Positions 9,454 to 21,242 of a stretch of 64,000 bases of DNA are shown in pieces (position 1 is the stretch's first letter; the number at the start of each line of letters is the position of its first letter). The DNA comes from Crotalaria pallida (Eukaryota > Streptophyta > Magnoliopsida > Fabales > Fabaceae), in assembly GCA_037953625.1 (NCBI GenBank), contig CM075652.1, positions 53,685,501-53,749,500 of the forward strand, given 5' to 3'. Below the pieces are notes generated by a model. The model had not been told where the DNA came from and made no database searches. It saw only the letters and a program-made list of their open reading frames with translations. The translations under genes were made by a program, and so were the position numbers.

Positions 9454-12400
9454 ATGGCAGGGAGACGGGCTGACAATGATAGGATTGCTGCAATCCTTGA
9501 AACTCTGGTTCAATTGCAGCAGAACCAAGCCCAAGCTTAGCAGAACCAAGCTGAGAATCAGGCCCAAAACATAGCAGTAGCTGCAGCAGCTGTAGCAGCA
9601 GCATTGCAACCTCCTCCTCCACCTCCGGTCGAGATTGACTGGATGGCCCGATTTCCGAAAAATGATCCACCAAGGTTTGAGGGCGGATGTAATCCTGATG
9701 GAGCTCAACTCTGGCTCCAAGAGGTAGAGAAGATACTCCGTTCCTTGCAACCACTTGCCGATCAGAAAGTTCGGTTGGCTGGGTTTATGTTGACAAGAGA
9801 AGCAGAACATTGGTGGGAGCACCAAAGGAGGAATTTAGAGGCAGCTGGCCAAGCTATCACTTGGGATCTATTCAAGATCCGCTTCTTGGGAAAATATTTT
9901 CCGGAAGATGTGCGAAGGGAGAAGGACTTGTTGTTTCTGAAGCTTGAACAAGGGAGTATGAGCGTTGGTGAATATGCAGTGCAATTTGAAGATCTAATCC
10001 GATACTCCAGTGGCTACAAGGATGCAGAGGAGCGAGCAAAGTGTATCAAATTTGAGTCCGGTCTCCGGGAGGATATTCGACTAGCTTTCGAGTATCAGAA
10101 TATTGCCGATCTCTCTCATCTCATCAACATGACCAGTACTTATGAGAAAGGACTCAAAAGGAAGGCGGAGGCAGATCGGAACAAAGCAGCCCAGAGATCA
10201 ATTGGGCCCCTCCGAGGCAAGGGTCCAATGCAGAGGTCAGGACCATATGCTAAGGCAAAAGCTGTAGTTACTGGGGGAGCAAGCCAACCAGCGATTGCTT
10301 TTGACCCCATTCCCACTTGTCAACATTGTGGGAGGCGACATAGGGGAGTGTGTTGGAGTCTTGATCCTCGCAAGGGGGAAGGACTTTGCTTTCATTGTGG
10401 CCAACCGGGACACTTTGATGCTAACTGTCCCAAGAGCCCCTTGAAGAAAGAAGTAAATGTGGCCAAAGTGCAGAAAACAGGAGCAAGTCCACCACTTCAG
10501 AAGGGCAAGGTGTACACCATGGATGGTGAATAAGTGACTGATGATGATGAGCTCATTCGAGGTACATGTTATGTCAATGATGTTTCTTGTGGAGTTTTAT
10601 TTAATTGTGGAGTAACACATTCATTTATTTCTATTGATTGCATGGCGAAGCTAGGACTTTCTTGTGTAGAAATGCCTTATAAGCTTTTCGTTTCAACTCC
10701 TACAAATTCTTCTGTAATCACATCTCAAATGTGTCTGAATTGTTCTCTTCGAGTGTTTGATCGGGAGTTCAAAGTGAATCTGATCTGTTTGCCGTTGACT
10801 CGGTTAGACATTATTCTTGGCATGGATTGGATGTCTCACCACCGTGTCTTAATTGACTGCCATCAAAAAGCGGTTATTTTCAGTGATTCTTCTTTAGCTG
10901 CTATGGAAGTAGATGAGGTGTCGGATGTAAGCCAGATTCCAATAGTTTGTGAATTTTCGGAAGTCTTTTCTGCAGAGATTCCCGGATTGCCTCCAAAAAG
11001 AGAGGTAGAGTTTAGTATTGATCTGAAGCCTAGTACTGGCCCAATCTCTATAGCACCGTATAGAATGGCACCTCCCGAATTAGAAGAATTGAAGAAGCAG
11101 TTAGAGGAGTTGTTGGCCAAGAAGTTGATTAGGCCAAGTGTATCACCTTAGGGTGCTCCAATTCTTTTTGTCAAGAAAAAGGATGGTAGCCTCCGTATGT
11201 GCATTGACTACAGGCAGTTGAATGTGGTGACGGTGAAAAATAAATATCCGCTCCCTCGCATTGATGATTTACTTGATCAACTACGGGGTGCAGTAGTGTT
11301 TTCTAAAATTGATCTCCGATCTGGATACCATCAAATTCGTATCCGTGAGGAGGATATTCCTAAAACTGCATTCAGAACGCGGTATGGGCACTTTGAATAT
11401 GTTGTGATGCCATTCGGATTAACAAACGCTCCTGCAATATTCATGGATTATATGAATAGAATCTTCATGCCTTATTTGGATTCTTTTGTAATAGTCTTCA
11501 TTGATGATATTCTCATCTATTCTAAGAGTGCAAGTGAGAATGAGGAGCATTTAAGGATGGTGCTGCAGGTCCCCAAAGAAAAGCAATTATATGCAAAGCT
11601 TTCCAAGTGTAGCTTTTGGTTGACCGAAGTTCACTTTTTGGGCCATGTTATTTCTGCACAGGGAGTTGCAGTAGATCCCTCCAAGGTGGAAGCAGTGTTA
11701 AAGTGGGAGAGACCCACTACCGTGACAGAAATCAGAAGCTTTCTGGGTTTGGCAGGGTATTATCGGAGATTCATTGAAGGGTTCTCCAAGCTGGCTCTTT
11801 CACTGACTATGCTTACTAGAAAAGATGTTCCTTATCAGTGGTCTCAGCAATGTGAAAACAGTTTCCAGGAATTGAAGAGAAGATTGACTAGCTCACCGGT
11901 TCTAATTCTACCGGATCCGACCCAACCCTTTGATGTTTATTGTGATGCTTCAAAGCAAGGTTTGGGTTGTGTGCTCATGCAGCAAGGCAAAGTGATAGCA
12001 TATGCATCCAGGCAGTTACGATAGCACGAGCAGAATTATCCAACTCATGATCTGGAGTTAGCAGCTGTGGTCTTTGCATTGAAAATTTGGAGACATTATT
12101 TGTATGGAACGAAGTTTGAAGTTTTCAGTGATCACAAAAGTCTCCGCTATCTCTTTGATCAGAAAGACTTGAATATGAGACAGAGGAGATGGATGGAATT
12201 CCTGAAAGATTATGATTTCCATCTTCAGTACCATCCTGGTAAAGCTAATGTGGTAGCTGATGCACTGAGCCGCAAGACTTTACATGTTAGCAACATGATG
12301 GTAAAAGAAATGCAACTGATTCAGGAGTTTAGTGATCTCAACTTGAACATGCAGGTGAAAGAGAAAAGCATTGTGCTGGAAATGTTGCAGGTCACATATG

Positions 12401-13836
12401 AGCTGATGAGTTCCATCAAAGAGAGAGAGGCCGATGATGAAGAGCTTCAGAAGCTCCTAGCAGAGTCTGAGGGTAAAGAAGAACCTGATTTCATCAAGGG
12501 TGCATATGGCATTATTCGGTTTAGGGGCCGAATATGTGTTCTTATGGATTTCGAGGTTCGAAGAGACATATTATGGGAAGCTCACCAAACAAAAATGAGT
12601 TTCCATCCCGGTACAACAAAAATGTATCAGGATTTAAAGAAGATCTATTGGTGGCCAAAGTTGAAAACAGATGTGGCGGATCATGTGTCTCATTCCTTAA
12701 CTTGTCAGAAGGTAAAAATTGAGCATCAAAAACCAGGTGGTCCGTTGCGATCACTTGATATTCCCGAGTGGAAATGGGATAGTATTGCTATGGACTTTGT
12801 GTCCGGTTTGCCCAGAACCACTGCTGGGTGTGACGCTGTCTGGGTTGTGGTTGATCGTCTGACAAAAGGTGCTCACTTTATTCCGATGAACATGAAGTAC
12901 AGTTTGGAAAAGTTGACTCAATTGTACATTCAGGACATAGTGAAGCTACATGGTGTGCCCTCCAGCATAGTATCAGATCGTGACCCAAGGTTCTTATCCA
13001 GATTTTGGCAGAGTCTCCAGCAGGCTTTGGGTACCAAGCTGAAATTTAGTACAGCTTACCATCCGCAAACTGATGAGCAATCTGAGCGTACTATTCAGAC
13101 ATTGGAGGATCTTCTCAAAGCTTGTGTGTTGGAGCAGGTTGGCAACTGGGAGCAGCTTCTGCCGCTTATGGAATTCACTTATAATAACAGTTTCCATTCT
13201 AGCATCGGCATGGCACCTTTTGAGGCACTTTATGGCAGGAAGTGTAGAACGCCTCTTTGTTGGTTTCAGATTGGTGAGAATTTGTTGACTGGACCAGAAC
13301 TTGTGCAAGAGACTACTGAGAAGATCACTATGATTAAGAACAAGATGAAAACTTCTCAGGATCGTCAGAAGAGCTATGCAGATAAGCGTAGGAGACCTCT
13401 AGAGTTTGATGAAGGTGATCATGTTTTTCTAAGAGTGTCCCCTACTACAGGAATTGGTCGGGAAATCAAGTCCAAGAAACTGACTCCACGATTTGTAGGT
13501 CCTTATCAGGTTTTGGAGAAGGTTGGTCCATTGGCATATAGGATCGCCTTACCCCCACATCTTTCCAAGCTTCATGATGTTTTCCATGTCTCACAGCTAA
13601 GGAAATACATTCATGATCCTTCTCATGTAGTTGTTGTGGATGAATTGCCTCTGAAAGAGAATTTGACCTTTGAAGTTCTACCAATAAGAATTGATGATAG
13701 GCGGACTAAACAACTTAGAGGCAAAGAGATCTTGTTGGTGAAGGTAATTTGGAACCGAAACAACGTGGAAGAGGCTACTTGGGAGCTAGAGGACAAAATG
13801 AAGGAGTCTTATCCATATTTGTTTCAGGACAACTGA
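9454..13836 (+). pseudogene. Element B gag-pol polyprotein, four in-frame stops
   Basis: One frame runs 1460 codons from ATG 9454 to TGA 13834-13836. Domains in order: Gag, two zinc-knuckle-like motifs (CQHCGRRHRGVC, then CFHCGQPGHFDANC), protease, RT with VFIDDILIYS, RNase H (DASKQGLG), integrase and a chromodomain-like C-terminus. Stops are TAG 9538-9540, TAA 10531-10533, TAG 11149-11151 and TAG 12022-12024. Compared with A or the E family at the same sites, they replace Gln, Glu, Trp and Gln codons. The protease motif reads LFNCGVTHSF, so the catalytic Asp is Asn, and the first Cys of the integrase HHCC domain is Ser. No frameshift is seen. The element looks recently dead by point mutation. 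Confidence 0.93.
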
Positions 13837-13855
13837 ATTTCGAGGACGAAATTCT

Positions 13856-13872
13856 GGTAAGTGGGAGAGGAT
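13856..13872 (+). other. Element B polypurine tract
   Basis: GTAAGTGGGAGAGGAT immediately precedes the 3' LTR and is the expected plus-strand primer. The CGAGGACGAAATTC word between the pol stop and this tract is also found in A. Confidence 0.8.
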
Positions 13873-16103
13873 TGTAACATCCCAAATTTAATTCTTAGTG
13901 TAAATCATGTTTTGATAGTCTTAGGATAGAAGTAATTATGATTTAAGTTAGAAAATTGGCCAATTAGACATGCAAATTCAAGTTTAAAACATAGGACTTT
14001 GGGGAATAAGAATAACAAGATTGGTATCTTAGAATACAAATTCCACCGTTGGATGTGAAGTAGGATAGGTGAGGAAGCTTGTGTCAAAATTTGAGGAAGA
14101 TCCAACGGGTAACAAAAAAGTTATGGCCTTCCAAAGTATGGATGCTGCAAAACTGAGCAGCTTAATCGATTAAGCTGCGGTCAGAAAGTTGGAAAATGCT
14201 TAATCGGTTACTAATCGATTAAGGGCTGTGCTGTGAGAAAAAAAATAAAGCCATTCACGTGTGTTCTTGCCACAAAATTCGAACTCTCTCTCTCTAGGGC
14301 ACAAAATCTCTCATTCTAAATCCATTAAACCTCAAGTGAATCACTCCAAAATCCATCATCAAGCCCCTCTTTGTCACTCCAAGTAAGTTTTCATGTTTTT
14401 AATTTCATTTCTCTCTCTTTAGTTTGGATTTTCTCTCTCTCTTCCCACCTCTTGGTGAAACACGAAATTCCTCTTGTTTTTATGTCACAATCTCTTCATC
14501 GTTCTTATTTCTATGGCTTAGGGAAGATCATCATCACTCTCCTCCTTCGATTGCCTTTGGAGCTCTTTGTTTTGGGTGCTAGAAGCTAGGGCTTGAGGTT
14601 CTCCCACTCTCTCCTTGAGTAAGGTAAGGGGGTGTGTGTTACCTTGGTTTAGGGACTAGTTTTCTAGCTAGCACATAGTGATTTGCTAAGGTTATGTGTT
14701 AGAATTGTGTTAGGAATCTTAGAAATATTAAATATTGAAAATTATTATGATATAGCCATGAATAAGCTCTAAGTGTAAATGCCCAATATAATTGTAAGAA
14801 TGTGAATGAATATTGAAAAACATGCTTTATTGATGATTAAGTGTGATATATGAAGGAATGTGGATATGTGCTACTTGATGTATATGATTAAATGAATGGT
14901 TTGTATTATGTTAGTAATGTTTGGTTGATATGTTGAATTGATTGGAATACAATGCTAAATGGAAAAGTATAATTTAAACGAATTAAAAAGGAATGGATGG
15001 TTGAATTGATCATTGGGACATTGGCACACTAGGTCGCCCCTGCTAGGTGTATCAAATGCCCCATTAGGGCTAAATGCCCCGTCAGGCCAAATGCCCCATT
15101 AGGTCCAAACGCCCTGTTAGGCGTCGATGTGCCCAAGTGATCAATTCAACGATAATTAAGAGTATGGAAAATGTGAAAAGGAATAAAGTATATGAAAGTG
15201 AATATGTTATGAAATGTGTTAAGCAATGATAAAGATTGCATGTATTGTCCTAACGGGTGAAGCCTAATGGATGATTAAAGTCCTGATGGGTGTATAAGTC
15301 CCTAATGGGTGTACAAATGCCCTAGCAGGAGCAACCAATTCCTAGTGGTATTAATATATGGAAATGAGAAATTGAATGGTGAAAAGATCATTGGATAATT
15401 GAATTATAATGGGACAAAGAGAAAGAAAATGAATATTGAAATGGCATGAATATGACATGGAATGATTGTATGAACTTACATGTGCTAAATGTCTAAGTGT
15501 GTATGACTTGGTGGGTTAGTATGTCTAATTAGAAACTGCTTCCTACTTCATGTGTAATGCTCACCCTCTTGCTATATTTTACAGGTACTGAGATTGAGCT
15601 TGCATAACCCCCGGTCGAGCAGGTGCACTCTCCCTTACAGGGAGAGTAGCTTATGAGGGTTTAGGGGATTTTTTTTTGGTGTAGTCCTGGGGTATATTGG
15701 AGATAGTATATGTGTCTCTATGTTTTGTATATGTTATGCAAAGTATTTTTTTTGGGTGATCCAGGACTACTTATTTTGGAAAGGAAGTATATTACTTTGG
15801 GAAACTCTTGTAGTTCCACAACTTATTTATTTGCTGCGATCTCTGCTGTAATTATGTGATGATGTGGATGGTTATTCCGCTATTGATGTTTTGGACCTGT
15901 TGGCCCTAGATGAAAGGAAAATATCTCTCTATATATATATTGCACAGGTTTCAGGATATCTAAACTTTGGTTTACTCAATAAACAAAGGAAACTGTGTCC
16001 AGTTTGACAGAGATTTTTGAAATCAAATAGTTTTAAAAAGAAATTTTCAAGCTACTATTTTATATTATGGGTACTTAAGGGTAATTATTACTAGGTTGTT
16101 ACA
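13873..16103 (+). repeat. Element B 3' LTR
   Basis: This is the second LTR of B, nearly identical to 7029-9275. It lacks one 15-bp ATCGAT unit near 14176 and has a shorter TA run near 15930. The candidate intron (14624-15584) and stem-loop (15627-15647) are both preserved. It ends in GGTTGTTACA, next to the right GATCC target duplication. Confidence 0.93.
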
Positions 16104-17025
16104 GATCCGGACTCCAGCATTCTCCCTTGTGCTGTTTTCCACAGTGCTGACATATCAGATAAGGGCCAGGGACAACCACCATCTGACCACCACCCCTTGG
16201 AACTGCCGGTACCCTAGAGTTCGGATTCACATAGGGAGCATATCTCTGAACAACTCCTTTCCCTCTAATAGGACCCACCGCTTTCTGTGCCGACCTGTTT
16301 CGCTTTCCATCGGCCTTCCTTTTGAGTCCCTTCTCATAAGTGCTAGCCATGTTCACCAACTGCGAGAGGTTGGCCACATTCTGATATTCGAATGCGAGCC
16401 GAATATCATCACGGAGACCAGACTCAAACTTGATGCACTTGGTGCGCTCATCAGCATCTCGGTAACTTCCTGAATAACGGATCAAATCCTCGAACTGAGC
16501 GGCATATTCTCCGACACTCAAATTCCTCTGTTCCAGTTTGAGAAAAGCAAGTTCCTTCTCCCTCCTAACGTCTTCGGGAAAATACTTGCCGAGAAATCGA
16601 GTTCGGAACAAATCCCAAGTAATGGCTTGATTAGCCGCTTCCAATCCCCGACTCTGTTGCTCCCACCAGTGCTCGGCTTCACTAGCCAGCACAAATTCAG
16701 CTAACTTCACCCTGTACTCATAGGGCGGTTGCAGGGATCGGAAAATCTTCTCAATGTCTTGGAGCCATCTCTGAGCCCCATATGGATTGTAACCCCCTTC
16801 AAACCGAGGCGGTTCGTTCTTCCTAAATCGGCTCATCCAGTCAATCTCGACCGAAGTCGGAGGTGGAGGTTGAAGGACTGCCGCTGCAGCTGTTGCGGCC
16901 GCGGCGATGTTCTGAGCAAGATTCTCAGCCTGGTTCTGCTGAGCTTGCGCTTGATTCTGCTGCAGTTGAACCAGAGTTTCCAACACAGCAGCAATTCGGT
17001 CATTATCAACTCTTCTCCCAGCCAT
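16104..17025 (-). pseudogene. Element A gag (5' part of polyprotein)
   Basis: This begins MAGRRVDNDRIAAVLETL at ATG 17025-17023 on the minus strand. It is the retrotransposon Gag: a Gln/Ala-rich N-terminus, the conserved core (WMSRF..PPRFEGG, HWWEQ, FLGKYFPEDVRREKE), a basic stretch, then the first zinc-knuckle-like motif CQHCGKQHKGEC. About 307 codons are open with no stop. The frame is then split by element B at GATCC, and the second knuckle lies on the far side at 6950-7023. It is close to B's Gag but lacks B's stop at codon 29. Confidence 0.92.
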
Positions 17026-17084
17026 ACTGCTTGGTCATGGAGAGGAAGCCGATTAACGATCGATTAATTAGACAAATTTATATT

Positions 17085-17125
<41 letters not shown>

Positions 17126-17256
17126 ATGCACATCTATAAGTTCTATTGACTAACTTAGACACTATACTTTACTTATTTGTTACTCCCTTGGTGAGTAACC
17201 ACTGGAGTCCCTTGCAACTCCAATAGGCCGAGGAGAAATTGCTCTGATACCAAAAA
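17026..17256 (-). other. Element A leader with PBS and (TA)n(TG)n tract
   Basis: This is untranslated leader between the 5' LTR and gag. TGGTATCAGAGCA on the minus strand (17240-17252) is a perfect initiator-Met tRNA primer site. A TA run followed by a TG run lies at about 17085-17126. The stretch around GTTACTC...GAGTAACC and AATAGGCCGAGG is shared with the leaders of B and F, another sign of common descent. Confidence 0.8.
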
Positions 17257-17543
17257 TGTAACACCCTATTTGAATTTTTACCCTTAAACCAAAAATTAAG
17301 AGTTAAAATTTTCTTTCCAAAACAGATACGATGATGGTCAAAATAATAATTCTTTTCAATAATATTGATTCGTCAGAGTTTTAGCGGAAGACTTAGTTCA
17401 ACAAAAGGTATAAAAGTAAAATAACATAGTTACACCGAATAAATTATCCAAAACACAAAATACATAAGTAGTGTTTTAGCTCGGCCAACTGGCCGAGGCT
17501 CCTCTTAATTATCTGATTCTATGACTTACTCTCCCAGTGCTGA
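17257..17543 (-). mobile_element. Element A 5' LTR fragment
   Basis: The LTR begins TGTAACACCC on the plus strand next to the PBS and is recognisable for about 287 bp. It stops in the sequence ACTCTCCCAGTGCTGA, which is one arm of the stem-loop that B and F carry whole. What follows is unrelated AT-rich DNA, so the outer part of this LTR has been lost or lies elsewhere. Confidence 0.7.
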
Positions 17544-18490
17544 CTTAATAGAAATATTTTTTAAAAGAAGTTTTTTTATAAGCGTTTTTGGAAAAAGGTA
17601 ACTAAGTTTTATTAGAAATTGAAATGAGCTTATGCAAATTGGAAAAATAAAACTATAGATACAAATGGATAAATATATATGGATTAAATGATAATTTAAT
17701 ATTTTGAATGAAACTTTAATTTTTAGTTGAAATTTCACACACATTGACAATTTCTTGCTAAATATTTTGGATATATATATATTTTTATTAGACTTTTTTT
17801 TACTATTTTTTTACCTATATTTTTTTATATTTTTATTACTCTCGTTTAACGATATTGTGTAGTGCATTAGATAAATAGATAGAAAGATAGATAGATATAG
17901 AAAATATTATTTTTAAAAAATAGTTTTTTATTTAGATTTAATATTTTTTACCCTTAATATTGATTGATAGAATTTATTATAAAAGTGTAGTGAAGAATAC
18001 AATAATATATAGCAAAATATTTATTAAAAAAAAATTTTAAGAAAATTTTGGAAAGTGGTAATAAGTTTTATTATAAATTGAAATGAGCTCATGCAAATTG
18101 GACAAAAACTATAAATATAGATTCATTAATAAAAACTATAGATATAGATAGATAAAGATGAATAATTAAAATGATAATTTTTTATTTTAATATTTTGAAT
18201 AAAACTTTTTAGTTGAAATTTCACATGTATTAATAATTTCTTGCTAAATATTTCGGACGTATTTATTTTTATTAGACTTTTCTTTTATTATTTTGTTTAA
18301 TTTATATTTTTCTATCATTTTTACTAGTCTCATTTAACGATATTATGTAATGCATTATATATATATATATATATAAAGTATCATTTTTTAAAATAGTTTT
18401 TTATTTAAATTTAATATTTTTTACCCTTAATATTGATTGATAGCATTTATTCTAAATATGTAGTGAAGAATACAATAATATATAGATATA
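17544..18490. repeat. ~473-bp degenerate tandem duplication, AT-rich
   Basis: Two diverged copies are offset by about 473 bp. Shared blocks are GAAATGAGCTTATGCAAATT / GAAATGAGCTCATGCAAATT, TTGAAATTTCACA, TTTCTTGCTAAATATTT and TTTACCCTTAATATTGAT. Short (GATA)n and (TA)n runs occur inside. No credible ORF is present. Confidence 0.7.
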
Positions 18491-18660
18491 GAAATGAAAA
18501 GATTAGAAATGATATGGACGGTTGTAATTTACTTGCAATGGATGGCTGAGATTAGAAAGGAAATTAGGAGGGAAAAACTATCATTTGGAGGAAAAGTAAG
18601 ATTATTAACCCTCAACTTCTCCTATTTTATAATATGTTTATAATATGTTTATGACAACCT
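18484..18660 (-). repeat. Fragment related to the Helitron 5' end
   Basis: The words ATGGACGG, TTTACTTGCAATGGATGGCT, AACTATCAT and CCTCAACTTCTCCTATTTTA match, in the same order, the 5'-terminal region (minus strand) of the Helitron at 24889-27917 (see 27730-27910). It is a decayed relative; no clean Helitron end is visible here. Confidence 0.55.
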
Positions 18661-19549
18661 TGCAAAAGTCCTTCTGATTTTTGCATGTGTGTGATCAGTG
18701 TGGTGGAGAAGGAGGACATTCTCAAACTTATAGTAGTGTTGTATTCATAAGTTGAACTGAGTTTAAACATTCAAGCTAAACACAAAGAGAGAATGAGAGG
18801 ATTGTGTTTATTCTACTGATCAAAATATTCTGTTTAAAATTTGTGTTTCTAAGCGATTTTTTTAATGAATTAGTACGTTCTTGATGTTGAGAAGGTTGTT
18901 GCAAAGGCTTGAATTAATTTTCCAAGTTTTGTAAATACATTATGAATGTGGTTGGGCGACCTTTTGAATTTGTTTCTTTCTGTTTTACTTTTGCTTGGGA
19001 CTTGTAAAGTGCTAAGTTTAGGGGAGTGCTAGATTTGATATGAATTTCTGATATACAATCTTGATTTTAAATGAATTCTTATATTTTGTTAATGGTTTGA
19101 TTAACTCGTAGGGATACCTTTGAGAAATTATATAAGTGTTTTTAATCAAACGATTATTAGTTTAGGACTTGCTTAAAGGATTAAGGTGTCTAAACTAATA
19201 ATACAAAGTAAGTGCATTGAGGAACCAATTCTGACTGCCTCTAGAATTGTTGTTACAATATGAAGAGTTCATATATTTATCCAAGGTTGTTATAATTCTA
19301 TCAATGAAATCATGTCCCTAGTTTTTCCAACGCTCCAAACTCAACCATCTTATACTTTCCTTTTAACATCTAAAACATTATTTTTAATCCAATTTCACTT
19401 GTTTGACTACAATAAGGTGATAATTGTCATAACATTAATCCTTATGGGTTCCATACTCTATTTACCATTTTATTACTTAGCTTGTACGACCTGGTATAAG
19501 AAATTTTTTGCTAGTGGTTATTTGTTAAGGTAAGTTAACTCAACCCTTA
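18661..19549. other. Non-coding interval
   Basis: Mixed AT-rich sequence with no ORF showing a recognisable domain and no clear repeat structure. It may include untranslated LINE sequence towards its right end. Nothing further can be supported. Confidence 0.5.
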
Positions 19550-20750
19550 TTACTTTAACTCATAAGAAAAAATCCCCTAAAGATGTCAGTGAATACAGAC
19601 CAATTTCATGTTGTAATGCCTTATACAAATGTATCTCTAATTAAAGTCTTACGCAATAAATTAGGCAAAGTTATTCGTAATCAGAGTGCCTTTGTTGCTA
19701 GTAAGATCATAGACCAGAATGTTCTTCTCAAACAGGAATTACTATTCAGAAAATTACAATAGGAAAAATTGTTCCCCACGCTGCATGCTCAAAATTGATC
19801 TTAGGAAAGCCTATAATAGTGTGGATTGGGATTTTCTTACAGATATTTTATTTCTAGCTAGTTATCAAGACAAATGCAATTAGTTGCTTAGGATTCTAGA
19901 TTTAAATTTCATCCAAAGTGCAAAAGGCATAGGATCTAAATGATTTTCTGTAGAGCAAATAACTATTCCATTAGTAAGATTATGGCAACTTTGCTTGATT
20001 TCTCCTCGGTGTCTGCACTAGAAGCCAATGTGGCCAAATCCCAAATGTTTCTTGGAGGGTTGAACCAGGAGCAGAAGAATAATTTGTGAGATATTTGGTT
20101 TCAGTGCTAGCTCATTCCCAGTGAGTTACTTGGGAATTCCTCTACTCACCCCTAACAAGTGGACTCAAATGGATTGCCATGCTTTAATTGACAAGTTGGT
20201 TAGCATGATCAAATGCTGGAGCACTAGGCATTTGAGTTACGGTGGAAGACTGCAACTGATAAATTCCATTCTTCTTTCATTTCATGCCTATTTGCATTAT
20301 CTCAGATTATTATGCCTAGAAGTGTTATGAGGCAAATAGAGAGCTATTGCAGCGAATTCCTTTGGAATAAGGGAAAAAGTTGAAGACCAATTATCCTTCT
20401 TTGTTGGAATGGCATATGCCAAGAAAGAGATAGAGGGGGACTGGACATAAAAGAAGTTGAAGCTTGGAATAAGGCTATAGTGGCTAAGCAGCTTGTTTCT
20501 TTAGCGGGAAAAAAAAAAAAAAAGATAGCCTCTGGATTAAATGGGTTCACGGTTATTCCCTTGAAGGTTATAGCATTTGGAACTATGAGTGCAGCACAAG
20601 TGCATGATGGCATATGAAGGAGCTTAGCTTGTTAAACTGAGGAATAGTCTCATCACTGGATTTAATGGTAACCGGTGGCTAAATTTTGCAAATGGCTCAT
20701 ATACTGTGAAGGTTGGTTTAAATTGGTTACATCTAAGGAAAGAAAATATC
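19550..20750 (+). pseudogene. Decayed L1-type LINE reverse transcriptase
   Basis: Translated pieces in shifting frames give plant L1-type RT signatures in the right order: EYRPISCCNALYK and NQSAFVASKIIDQN near 19590-19740, KIDLRKAYNSVDWDFL near 19790-19840, a palm-to-thumb segment with SYLGIPLL (20126) and WSTRHLSYGGRLQLINSI (20220-20270), then C-terminal RGGLDIKEVEAWNKA (20430-20475). The catalytic [FY]xDD block is not found, so an internal deletion lies near 19930-20000. Many stops and frameshifts exclude function. ORF1 and the 3' poly(A) are not visible. Confidence 0.85.
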
Positions 20751-20939
20751 TACTCCATATATTATTTTTGAATAGAAAATATGGCACTTTAAATATAAAT
20801 TTTTCAAAGATCTCGTCAATAATAAGTGTATTGCACTATTATAACATCTACATTAAATTTGACAACTTTTCATTAAAGACTTGTTTGCTTTGAGAAAATT
20901 TTACCTCTTTTCATTTATTAAAATTATTGATAATAGTTA

Positions 20940-21240
20940 CTTCATCCGTCCCATTATCTTGGTAAAAAAATGCTAAAAAATTTGTCTCATATTAAAGTAA
21001 AAAAATAAATGAAAAATCTTAAATATTGTATATTGTATCGATGATTGATAAGTAAGTAAGGAAAACATATTTAAAGATTTTTTTTAAGACAATATTGTAA
21101 TATGTATTAATTGTAATGATATGAAAATTTGTATAATAACAATTTGTAATTAATGAATGAAACATGCATTATATTAAACAGATACTCTCTTATTTTCATT
21201 TACTTGTTTGACTTTTACCAAAATAATGGGACGGAGGAAA
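20940..21240. mobile_element. Stowaway-like Tc1/mariner MITE
   Basis: A 301-bp element has terminal inverted repeats CTTCATCCGTCCCATTAT and TTTCCTCCGTCCCATTAT (right end read inverted), flanked by TA on both sides (20938-20939, 21241-21242). The CTCCGTCCCA core and TA duplication are typical of Stowaway MITEs. The interior is AT-rich and non-coding, so it would depend on a mariner transposase supplied in trans. Confidence 0.85.
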
Positions 21241-21242
21241 TA

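Larger units (their letters stand above)
7029..16103 (+). mobile_element. Element B, full-length Ty3/gypsy chromovirus
   Basis: A 9075-bp element is bounded by TGTAACATCCC and GGTTGTTACA and flanked by GATCC (7024-7028 and 16104-16108). It is inserted in the opposite orientation into A's Gag zinc knuckle. LTRs are 7029-9275 (2247 bp) and 13873-16103 (2231 bp). By eye they differ at about 32 positions plus a few indels (~1.4%), which suggests roughly half a million years at a common plant LTR rate; this is a hand count. The order LTR, PBS, gag, PR, RT, RNH, INT, chromodomain-like end, polypurine tract, LTR is complete, but the reading frame has four stops. Confidence 0.95.
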
